Part shown: positions 56,932-64,000 of the stretch, in pieces
Layout of the letters: each line of letters begins with the position of its first letter
How positions within the stretch are numbered: position 1 is the stretch's first letter
Assembly: GCA_946406115.1 (NCBI GenBank)
Contig: OX291550.1
Span: forward strand, 24,714,722-24,778,721
Source: Apoda limacodes
Lineage: Eukaryota > Arthropoda > Insecta > Lepidoptera > Limacodidae
Reading direction: 5' to 3'
DNA: 64,000 nucleotides
The notes under the pieces: generated by a model
What the model was told of the DNA's origin: nothing
Database searches by the model: none
Seen by the model: only the letters and a program-made list of their open reading frames with translations
Made by a program: the position numbers and the translations under genes

Positions 56932-57930
56932 TATAGTAGGGGAGCCCAAGCGGGGATTTTGCGCGTTACTCGAGCGCGTCAGAAAATCATATGGGGAGAA
57001 ACCTTGCACCCTGTAATGTACCTCTTCCTTATATGAATCCTTAATATAGGGGTGTGCGTTAAGGGTAGCCCGTCAGATTAGTAAAAATAATCGATCCTCA
57101 GAAAAACTCGGAGCGTCATATTAAGACAAGGTAAGTTAAGTACCTACGTGCAGAAAAGTGTATATTTCACTAATCTGACATGGGCGAGTAACAAAGTTGT
57201 AAAAAAAAGGTCACCTTAAAATAGTCGAGCGCGATTGATTTTTTATATTAAAGGAAATCCTTTCAGGATTACGAAAAACATTTAATCCGCGATTTTCATG
57301 TGGCGTTGTAGCTAAAACCATCAATAAAGGATAAAGCGTACAGATGCAAAGAACTATGTATTTGCCACTCCGCTCCTCTCTTTCCTTCTCAACACACACA
57401 ATGATTGAATTAAAAAAAACAACAAAATTTTTTTTATAAATTGTCAGATTAACAACATCCTTTCATATAATTGTCACATTTTCATTTAGGACGACTAGGG
57501 CATCAAGTTAAAACGTCTGTATAAAAACCTGACGCGCTCCAGGATTTCAAGGTCACATTTTTTTACATTTTCAATTTAAAGACACTTTTGAGTTCCCTTA
57601 ACATTCCCTTTGAAATCTCACACGCTCGAATAATTTTTTTTCTACTCCTTTTTACGGCCATCCCCCACCACTTGTTAATCGTCGGAGTAATATCTCTCGG
57701 TTATCAGAAAGACAAAGCGCATGTACACTATGAATGTCTGACGCGCATTAGTACGTCCACGTGACTGTTATTTTTTACATTTTTAAAAATTTGTGCACGT
57801 CCTCCCCCCTACTAAAATGGAAAACTTAACATAAACTTTTTTTCATTTTAGAACCTCATTTTCACAATCCAATAGGTCCCCATGGCGCTTTAGTAAGTGC
57901 AAATTAAGCATCCCGGGCTCCCCTACTATA
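56932..57930. mobile_element. 999-bp DNA element with perfect 16-bp terminal inverted repeats
   Basis: TATAGTAGGGGAGCCC at 56932-56947 has an exact reverse complement at 57915-57930. Similarity continues loosely inward (left GCGCGTTACTCGAGCG; right, read inward, GCACTTACTAAAGCGCC). If TA at each edge is the target duplication the ends become TAGTAGGGG, consistent with a Tc1/mariner-type insertion, but this cannot be settled here. A small inner inverted repeat (AGCCCGTCAGATTAGT at about 57067; ACTAATCTGACATGGGC at about 57169) suggests a nested element. No transposase-like frame. Confidence 0.75.
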
Positions 57931-58192
57931 AATCGGGTTATCGGCATGGAACTTCTGAATTATACTAATGAAGCTTGCTATAGCTCTTGCTGTAGTTAGT
58001 TTAAGCTCGGCTATAGTTATTACCGCAGAAACTTTTGAAATTTTTAGGATAAAAAGTAGCCTGTGTGTTGTCCATAGTGTTGGCTACTACAATGCCAAAT
58101 TTCATTTAAAGTGGTCTAGCCGTCTCAGTCTGAAGAGGTCACAAACATACAAATACACACACAAACTTCCACATTAATTATATTAGTATGAT
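57931..58192 (+). repeat. CTAGCTTTTGCC-type repeat, 3' part
   Basis: AATCGGGTTATCGGCATGGA, TTTAAGCTCGGCTATAGTTA, TTTCATTTAAAGTGGTCTAG and CTGAAGAGGTCACAAACATA, ending CATTAATTATATTAGTATGA, follow the family in order. It begins exactly at the edge of the 999-bp element, and a degenerate head-like CGACACGCCCCGA lies just left of that element, so the element may have split this repeat. A 69-codon frame here starts like a signal peptide but is repeat sequence. Confidence 0.65.
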
Positions 58193-58194
58193 AT

Positions 58195-58890
58195 ATGGCG
58201 CGCAATACCTCGCAATAACAAAATCCAGGGAATAGTAAGTAATATCTGGTTATCCCGCTCGCACGCGCTGGCTTTTTACCTTGCGCCTTATCTTTCTTTG
58301 TAATCTATGACAAAATACGGAATATTGATAAACATATGTAGTGCAACAAACTTAAAGGGTTAAAAAAATTTTTTAAATTTTCTGTTTCTTTGTAGCAGCA
58401 CTAAATTTGACTGTTTTAGCCAAAAATTTATGCTAGTCAAGATGTTCGAATCTCACTAAGGACTGAAACAAATTATTAAAAATAGGTGCCAGCCAGGGAA
58501 AAAAATGTAATTGTGTAATTCGAAATACTATGCCATAGTACACCTTGTAAAATAAATAAAAGATTTATATGTTACACTTAGTAGCACAAAAAGTTAATTT
58601 TTAAAATTTTGTTTGATTAAAAATTATAACTATTATTTTATTTTAATTTACGTAAACAGTTGCAACAGATACTATCTTTAAAACTCATGGCTTAAAAAAA
58701 TACATAACACTAAATAATACTGATTTTTTATAGTATTGTGTGTTGTGTCACTTTTATTCAATACTGTTTTTTTTTTAAATTAGGTAGACTATTTGTGAAT
58801 AAATATTGCGCATTTAATTTATTGCCTTTTAATTTTAAGCATTAATTTTCTTAAATGATAATTCAAATCAGTTCAGTCAGGCCAAACTAG
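58195..58890. other. AT-rich non-coding stretch
   Basis: Nothing recognised. Confidence 0.45.
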
Positions 58891-58894
58891 TTAA

Positions 58895-59015
58895 AGTTAA
58901 AGCCTTAAGTATTTAGGCCAAACTAGATTATCCTAAGCTAAACTAGTATATCATGACACGCTAAGGATAAACCCGTTTGTCCTAGGACAAACTAATTTGG
59001 CCTGAAATCTAGTTT
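58895..59015. repeat. Cluster of GGCCAAACTAG units in both orientations
   Basis: AGGCCAAACTAG occurs at about 58898 and 58932, a variant TAAGCTAAACTAG at about 58948, and reversed forms AATTTGGCCTG at about 58990 and CTAGTTTGGCC at about 59002. GGATAAACCCGTTTGTCC in the middle is itself a partial palindrome. Together they can fold back on each other. Function and origin are unknown. Confidence 0.65.
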
Positions 59016-59216
59016 GGCCGGACACATATGGCCCAAATCACCCTCGGTGAGAGTAGGCCGTGCCCAAACAGTAGGGACGTAGCAGGTTGTGGCATCAAAT
59101 TCACAGGTTTGGCCTAAGTTTTCTCATTTGAACATTTCATGTTTTTTCTGATAAATAAAGCTTTTTACTGTTTAATATCACGTTTAACACGTTCCTTTCA
59201 ACTTTTACAATATTGC

Positions 59217-59221
59217 AGATG
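59217..59221. other. Target-site duplication, left (AGATG)
   Basis: AGATG immediately left of the left LTR is identical to AGATG immediately right of the right LTR (63798-63802). Five bases is the normal duplication for Ty1/copia integrases. Confidence 0.9.
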
Positions 59222-59374
59222 AATAGTAATATGCCTTAGCTTGCAGTATTTTATAAGATAAATAAAATATTCATAGTTCGTCAGATATTTTATTTTATAC
59301 GTTACAACGACATTGAGAGATAACTGACATATATTTTTTCTTAGTATAATATGGCTTTTATTGCAAAGACAACA
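59222..59374 (-). repeat. copia 3' LTR (153 bp)
   Basis: On the minus strand it opens with TGTTGTCTTTGCAATAAAAG and ends with GGCATATTACTATT, so it starts with the usual TG but does not end in CA. A TATA-like GTATAAAATAAAATA lies in the middle. It is one 3-base insertion longer than the 5' LTR. Confidence 0.92.
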
Positions 59375-59383
59375 CCCTCCCTC
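59375..59383 (-). other. Polypurine tract for second-strand priming
   Basis: GAGGGAGGG on the minus strand ends exactly where the 3' LTR starts, the expected position for the plus-strand primer of reverse transcription. A similar ATTGAGAGAGGG lies upstream at about 59681-59692. Confidence 0.85.
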
Positions 59384-59696
59384 AATAAAAGACACGTTAA
59401 AAAATAGTATAGGTAATAAAAATTAAAATCAAACATAAAACTTTTCCTAAGAAGAACAAGTTAGAATATGTCTCACTTCTTAACAGAAAACAAATGCCGA
59501 CTGGACTTATACCTTTATTATAATATATATTTTTTATTACGGTATAGTAATTGTTTCTACATGTAATAAAAATATAATTCATTACCTTAATAAAAAAAAA
59601 TCTGATAAACAACAAAAAAACAGAAAACAAAGTAATATGACCTATGCATATATTTTTATTGCATAAGAACTACTTATGCCCTCTCTCAATAAAAAA
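59384..59696 (-). other. copia 3' untranslated region
   Basis: AT-rich segment between the RNase H stop and the polypurine tract. Near 59655-59705 it contains a second ATTGAGAGAGGG followed by TTATGCAATAAAA, which mimics the tract-plus-LTR-start seen at the true 3' LTR edge (ATTGAGGGAGGG then TTTGCAATAAAAG). A 77-codon frame at 59397-59630 has no meaning for the element. Confidence 0.7.
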
Positions 59697-60515
59697 TTAA
59701 AATAACAGCAAGCTCCTTAATTTTTCAAAACCTTGCCGAGGGAGCGGCTTAGTTAGGATATCGGCAACTTGGTCGCTTGTTGGAACATATATAATATCAA
59801 TTACTCCATTAGTAACTTTTTCTTTAATAAAGTGATACTTTATGTCCAAATGCTTCATTCGTTTTAATTGTTCTAAAGAATTACTGCAGCGAATAGCTGA
59901 CTGGTTATCTTCAAAGATGACAACCTTAATGATTTCTGCTAGTTCTAGCTCTAAAAACAAATTACGGAACCAACACGCTTCACTGACGCAGCTGCTTAGA
60001 GAAATATATTCTGCTTCACAGGACGATAAAGCAACTGTCGACTGTTTCTTTGAACACCATGAAACTAGATTACCATAAACTTGAAAACAAAAACCAGTTG
60101 TCGACTTTCTATCACTTGAGTTACTTCCTCAGTCTGCATCAGCATAGCCTGTTAATATACAATCATTTTTGTCCTTACGCTAAATTAACTGAAGACCTAT
60201 GTCTGCTTTAGGTATCTTAATAATCTTTTCAAACACTGCCATAAATCATTACTGGCGCAAGTCTGAAATCTAGACAAAAAGGTTATACTAAACCATATAT
60301 CCGGTCTTGTACCTAACATTGCATACATGAAACATCCTATGACTTGCCTGCACCGATTCTCTATTTGTTCACTTTCTGAAAAAGTCTTTTGCAAATGCAG
60401 TTTATGAAAATTAATTTCCATAGGTGAAGACACGCCATGGCAATCAAACATATTAAATCTTTTTAAAACGTTTTCTAAGTAATGTGACTGATTTAACGTT
60501 GTTAGGTAAAGTCAG
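59697..60515 (-). pseudogene. copia RT C-terminal part and RNase H
   Basis: Reading leftward from 60515: LTTLNQSHYLENVLKRFNMF, then GVSSPME and YAMLGTRPDIWFSITFLSRF mark the end of copia RT. A frameshift and stop near 60190-60199 and a TAG soon after precede RNase H: GYADAD with TGA at 60129-60131 where Trp is expected, KKQSTVALSSCEAEYISLS with the catalytic Glu, EDNQSAI with an Asp, and VADILTKPLPR near the C-terminus. RNase H motifs are all visible, but they cannot be translated as one protein. Confidence 0.88.
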
Positions 60516-60710
60516 AAAAAAAACTGGTTGCCTGTAAAGTCGGTATACGGGCGAAAGTTTTACGTGACAATGATTTTATGTCTGTCTCTCTCGCTCTTAG
60601 GCGGGCGCGTGCCTCTCACTCGCTCTCATTGTGAGCGCATAACGTGAGCGGAGCGTAACGCAGTTTCTTGAAGTGTCACCCGGCAAACCAATTTATACGT
60701 TGTCACGTCA
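60516..60710. repeat. Foreign ~195-bp segment replacing the copia RT core
   Basis: Between the copia coding ends (DIQENIF on the right, LTTLNQSHY on the left) lies sequence unlike copia: CTGGTTGCCTGTAAAGTCGG, GTTTTACGTGACAATGATTT, CTCTCTCGCTCTTAGGCGGG, GCATAACGTGAGCGGAGCGT and GTGTCACCCGGCAAACCAAT. Its ends are weakly inverted (ACTGGTTGCC; mirrored ATTGGTTTGCC), as are inner ACGTGACAA / TTGTCACGT motifs, so it may be a small inverted-repeat element. The wording is familiar to me as dispersed lepidopteran sequence, class unknown. Confidence 0.7.
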
Positions 60711-61279
60711 AAAATATTTTCCTGTATATCGCCATGCAAAAAAGCGCTACAGACATCCATTTGGTAAATGGGCCAGCCATAGTTAGTAACAGCTAATATG
60801 GCTCTTACTGTTGCTAGATTTACAACAGGAGAGTAAACCGCATCATAATTTAAATTATTTTGTAAGAAACCCCTTGCTACAAGTCTGGCCTTAAATTGTT
60901 TGATTTGGCCTTGCTCGTCACGTTTTATTTTATAAACCCACTTACTTTCTACTAAATTTTGATTTGCTAACCTGTCAATTACTACCCACGTACTATTTTC
61001 AGCTAGAGCTGCTTTCTCTGCCTCCATAGCCTCCTGCCAAAGAACAGAATGAGAAGACGACATAGCATCTTTAAGGGTATTTGGTTCTTCAAGATCCATG
61101 GTTAGATAACATAAGTCAAATTCTTCCAGAATTTTTGGTTTTTGGATATTTTCTCTAGGACGTAGATGCTGCTTATAGTCTGATTCATTTAAGTTTTCAG
61201 ATACAGTTGATGTATTCAAGCTATTTTGACTGGTTATTGACGAAGTAGATGGTAAGCATTCTGCAGTAAGCTCATCCAT
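60711..61279 (-). pseudogene. copia RT N-terminal part
   Basis: After a linker rich in Ser/Asn/Glu, the RT begins with LWQEAMEAEKAALAENSTWV, KWVYKIKRDEQGQIKQFKAR, LVARGFLQ and YSPVVNLATVRAILA, reaching QMDVCSAFLHGDIQENIF. The Asp of QMDV is the first catalytic aspartate of copia RT. The frame then enters foreign sequence and terminates at 60626. The region with the second catalytic motif (YVDD in this family) is absent from the element. Confidence 0.92.
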
Positions 61280-61481
61280 TGCCTCTTGATGAGAGATGAT
61301 TCTTCAGTTTGTGAGTTAACTTGTTCATCAGAGTCATCTCCACTTTCATCAAGAAATACTATTTTTCATAAGGTAATTTTGAACTCGCATGTGTTTCAGT
61401 GAAGTCACTAGTTTCTGGTGCAAATATTATTTCTCTGTGTATTGAAAAATTTCGTTTTTCTGGACAAATACTTTGTAACCT
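61280..61481 (-). pseudogene. copia integrase C-terminus and linker, frameshifted
   Basis: The minus strand shows GYEDATKGYKVFVQKNEIFQ, then REIIFAPETSDF in another frame, then IVFLDESGDDSDEQVN in a third, before the RT-containing frame. At least three single-base shifts fall within about 200 bp. VGYE..TKGY and IIFAPE match the usual junction between integrase and RT in copia polyproteins. Confidence 0.75.
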
Positions 61482-62075
61482 TTAGTCGCATCCTCGTAGC
61501 CAACCTTTTTGGTTTTTACTGTCAAGTTTTCGACGCTTTTGCTTAGGTATATGAGTCCATACTTCTGCACCAAAGTAAGCTTTCAAAAACTTCAAATCAA
61601 AAGTTTTGTTGTGCCATAATTCGTATGGACTTTTTCCAATAGCTGTACTGGTGCCTGTTCTGTTGATTATGTAGACAGCCATATTAACGGCCTCAGCCCA
61701 AAGGTCCTTCTCAACATGTTTGTCTTTCAGATTCGACCTAGCTGCTTCCATGATCGTTCGCATTTCCCTTTCGATTTTGCCATTTTGTGCTGGAGTGTAG
61801 GGTACAGTTCTTTGATGGACTACTCCAAGGCCTTCTAACAAACTTTTGAATTTAGAAACTCAGTACCGTTATCTGTTCGAAGTGTTTTAATGTTTCTCCC
61901 TTCATTTTTGAACAAGGCAAAAAATATCTTAAGTTTTAAATAAACCTCACTCTGCGAAAATGTGAGTAATCATCTTTAATAAATAGGAAAATAGCGGGAA
62001 CCTCCGACAGAATTCACTTCTAGTGGTCCGCAAACATCTGCGTGTATTAATTCGCCGTTATAAGTGGTTTTCGAC
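61482..62075 (-). pseudogene. copia integrase core, frameshifted
   Basis: Catalytic triad positions remain visible in different frames: Asp in LIHADVCGP (near 62045), Asp in RTDNGTEF (61871-61873) and Glu in PYTPAQNGKIERE (about 61775). YELWHNKTFDLKFLKAYFGA follows, a typical integrase C-terminal block. Shifts or stops lie near 61985, 61940 and 61845. Integrase would insert the cDNA and make the 5-bp duplication. Confidence 0.88.
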
Positions 62076-62090
62076 TCACGGTCAACCATT

Positions 62091-63500
62091 CTACGGTTTT
62101 TTGCAATGTTTACCTTGAATGCAAGCAAAACTAAAATGTTCTTTGCTAAAACACGTAAGAATAATATCGTTTGACAGCAAAACTTTCTTCACATGCGTAA
62201 AATGTTGATGTGCTAGCATTTTGTGGTACTTGGAGAAATCGCACTTGCCGTTGGAACAGCTAGACTTATTTTCTACATGTTCATTTTGTAGGCAAGCGGA
62301 TGCTTCTGTACTAAAAGCTTTTTCAGTTTTTCTAAAAATCATTTTAAAAAGTTTTCCTTTTCTTTTAGCTTTAGCTACTACTGAAACTTTCTTCAAGAAG
62401 TTGCATTCGCTATTATTCGAAGTCAAAATTAGTCCTTTATCTAGGGCGCTCGTCACAGAAAATAAATTAACCTTTAAATTTGGAACATAAGGTACATTTT
62501 GCAGGTCTTCTGGAGACCAGCTTTCACCATTCCATGACTCCATAAGAATGTTACCTATGCCCATGGCTTTTATCTCAGTTCCATTTCCCAGCTTGATTGG
62601 GTAGTCATAGTCTATGACCTCAAATTGATAAAAATATTCTTTATTCTTCGAAATATGATTAGTACAGCCACTATCCATGTACCACTGTATGCTATTTAAA
62701 GCGTCGAAAGCAACTAGCGCTGTGCCATTACTACTACTTTTATCAAGGCTGTTTTTCTGTTGAGCTTGCTTCTTTTTAAAATAGCAGTATTTTACTATGT
62801 GGCCATACTTTTCACAAAATGAACATTGCTTATTCTTGAAGCAATCTTTTTTTAAATGACCCACTTTTCTACAGACAGTGCAAACAATGCTATTAATCAC
62901 TAAAGCTGTAATTTCTTCAAAATTCGACTCACCTGATGCACGTTCTTCCTCAACGAGAAGTCGAGAAGTTATTTCTTTGAGCGTCTGACTGTTCGCTGGG
63001 ACAGATTCCCAAGCAGATCTAAAATGCTTATATGTTTCAGGCAAAGACATCAATATTTTTATAATTAACATTTTATCTGAAAGTGGCTCACCAGCTGTCT
63101 TCAATTTACTTTTAATTTCTTCGAGACGTGATACAAATGCAGATATTGTTTCTCCTGCCTTAAATTCACGACAAAAAAAACGTTGTTGCAACAGGTGAAC
63201 ACTTACTTCGGACTCTTTATCAAAAATAGATTTCAATTTGCTCCACATTTCACAGCTACTATCGCAAGATAGAAGATGTCTTACGGAACCTGAGTCCATC
63301 CGCGTGACAATTATTTCTTGGGCTTTTGCATCTAATTTAGACCATTCCAGCTTTTCTTTTTCATTTTCTGGTTTTAATTTTTTTCCGGAGACAATATCAA
63401 TATAGCCTTTACTTTTTAACATCACAATGGTTTGGAACTTCCAAACTGCCCAATTATCTCCATTGGACTTCAAAAAAATGCTCGTTGCCAATGTGTCCAT
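62091..63500 (-). pseudogene. copia Gag, protease and start of integrase
   Basis: A continuous 469-codon frame whose ATG (AACGTAAAAATGGACAC) is the first in-frame start after the primer binding site. A capsid-like Gag is followed by two zinc knuckles of the CX2CX4HX4C type (Cys207-Cys220 and Cys226-Cys239). An aspartic protease follows with WYMDSGCTNH (catalytic Asp276). The integrase zinc-binding start is HKMLAH (His426, His431) and ACIQGK (Cys460), where the first Cys of the expected CxxC is a Ser. The frame stops right after KHCKKP, at the entry to the integrase core. Gag alone could still be made. Confidence 0.92.
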
Positions 63501-63632
63501 TTTTACGTTAACTCTCCTGACGATAAATCGCAGTTTCAGTGCGATGTGAAACAGTCTTTAGACCGACAAAAAAAATGTCTTATTTACTCACGTCGGTTTT
63601 ATAATAATTCCTTATTCCTGCAAGCTATGAGC
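63501..63632 (-). promoter_or_regulatory. copia 5' leader
   Basis: Untranslated sequence between primer binding site and gag start, about 130 bases, with a poly-T/poly-A tract near 63568-63575. A packaging signal would be expected here, but none can be identified by eye. Confidence 0.6.
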
Positions 63633-63647
63633 GCTGGGCCCATAACC
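63633..63647 (-). other. Primer binding site for an initiator tRNA-Met fragment
   Basis: The plus strand here reads GCTGGGCCCATAACC, which is the anticodon stem-loop sequence of eukaryotic initiator tRNA-Met. The minus (element sense) strand therefore carries GGTTATGGGCCCAGC directly after the 5' LTR. Drosophila copia uses the same unusual internal primer, the 5' half of cleaved initiator tRNA, rather than a tRNA 3' end. This makes the assignment to the copia lineage firm. Confidence 0.93.
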
Positions 63648-63797
63648 AATAGTAATATGCCTTAGCTTGCAGTATTTTATAAGATAAATAAAGTATTCAT
63701 AGTTCGTCAGATATTTTATTTTATACGTTACAACGACATTGAGAGATAACTGACATATATTTTTTCTTATTATATGGCTTTTATTGCAAAGACAACA
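63648..63797 (-). repeat. copia 5' LTR (150 bp)
   Basis: Same sequence as 59222-59374 apart from one substitution (AATAAAG versus AATAAAA) and a 3-base gap near 63766. It would supply the promoter; GTATAAAATAAAATA is the best TATA-like candidate. Confidence 0.92.
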
Positions 63798-63802
63798 AGA
63801 TG
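63798..63802. other. Target-site duplication, right (AGATG)
   Basis: Matches AGATG at 59217-59221. The pre-insertion site can be read as TATTGC-AGATG-TCTTTTAA. Confidence 0.9.
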
Positions 63803-64000
63803 TCTTTTAATTAGTCTCCAGCGTTTTAGTTTTCATAATATTTCTGCATAAGATCTGGTTGAAAAAAAAGATTGACTAGGATGGAATTATTGTTTTTTTT
63901 TCTAACTTTCTAAACATTAAAAAAATAATATTTTTTTTTCAAAAATTATGTAGGTCATAATTTTCCTTTAACTTTTGGTCACCCTTATCAATTTTTACAA
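63803..64000. other. AT-rich flank
   Basis: No feature recognised to the end of the window. Confidence 0.5.

Larger units (their letters stand above)
59222..63797 (-). mobile_element. Ty1/copia LTR retrotransposon, structurally complete, coding-dead
   Basis: Minus-strand element of 4,576 bp. In its own 5'-3' direction it has LTR (63797-63648), tRNA-iMet primer binding site (63647-63633), gag-protease, integrase, RT, RNase H (the copia order, integrase before RT), polypurine tract (59383-59375) and LTR (59374-59222), flanked by a 5-bp duplication AGATG. LTRs differ by one substitution and one 3-base gap. Coding capacity is lost through at least eight frameshifts, at least two nonsense changes and replacement of the RT core. 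Transcription would run leftward from the right LTR. Confidence 0.95.

Noticed and set aside
57968..58177. A 69-codon frame that begins like a secreted protein (MKLAIALAVVSLSSAIV)
   Set aside because: It lies entirely within a CTAGCTTTTGCC-type dispersed repeat whose other copies do not keep the frame; the signal-peptide look is fortuitous.
59842..60078. Plus-strand 78-codon frame at the copia 3' end
   Set aside because: Antisense shadow of copia RNase H, which has its own catalytic motifs on the minus strand.
1..64000. CRISPR array, rRNA gene or bacterial-type operon
   Set aside because: No regularly spaced direct repeats with unique spacers, no rRNA-like conserved blocks and no closely packed genes; the DNA is plainly animal nuclear.

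Overview
The window is AT-rich, repeat-dense animal DNA and is almost certainly from a lepidopteran (moth or butterfly) nuclear genome. The evidence is the repeat content: tRNA-derived SINEs, the dispersed repeat ending in a CTAGCTTTTGCCCGCGGC-like head and a GACA-rich tail, the repeat framed by GGGTTCCGTACC / GGTACGGAACCCT, LINE 3' tails of the TTGACTTTGACTTT and GACTGGTAGA...ATTAAGTCC types, and a copia element primed from initiator tRNA-Met. I recognise these families from general knowledge of lepidopteran genomes; no database was searched. I found no convincing host protein-coding gene, rRNA, functional tRNA or CRISPR array. The window is best read as intergenic or deep intronic DNA.

Layout. 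0-9.8 kb: unique AT-rich DNA, a SINE, an inverted pair of long dispersed repeats (3.3 and 5.0 kb), a hairpin, a ~190-bp tandem array (6.3-6.9 kb), an LTR-like repeat, and a head-to-head pair of dispersed repeats (8.9-9.8 kb). 10-21 kb: a Tigger/pogo-like element with TA target sites and a transposase tail (10.3-11.0 kb), two GGGTTCCG repeats, a non-autonomous hAT element with a perfect 8-bp target-site duplication (15.2-15.9 kb), a LINE 3' fragment, a minisatellite, and a GGGTTCCG repeat containing a LINE C-terminal fragment. 21-32 kb: a broken RNase H-bearing LINE on the minus strand (23.8-26.4 kb), a 292-bp MITE abutting a SINE, then mostly unrecognised DNA. 32-42 kb: a LINE tail, a short hAT MITE, tandem duplications, a SINE, further MITEs, and a degenerate LINE on the plus strand (39.7-41.2 kb). 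42-59 kb: more GGGTTCCG repeats, several two-copy tandem duplications, an RTE-like LINE relic, a second identical copy of the LINE tail at 32 kb, and a 999-bp element with perfect 16-bp terminal inverted repeats (TIRs). 59.2-63.8 kb: a structurally complete but coding-dead copia retrotransposon on the minus strand, with two near-identical LTRs, a primer binding site, a polypurine tract and a 5-bp target duplication.

The only genes are retroelement genes, and none is intact. In the copia element, gag and protease are readable as one long frame. Integrase, reverse transcriptase (RT) and RNase H are split by frameshifts and stops, and the catalytic middle of RT is replaced by about 195 bp of unrelated sequence. 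The LINE at 24-26 kb has also lost its RT core. The DNA elements carry ends but no usable transposase, so any movement would depend on enzymes encoded elsewhere. All coordinates of repeat edges were read by eye and may be off by a few bases.
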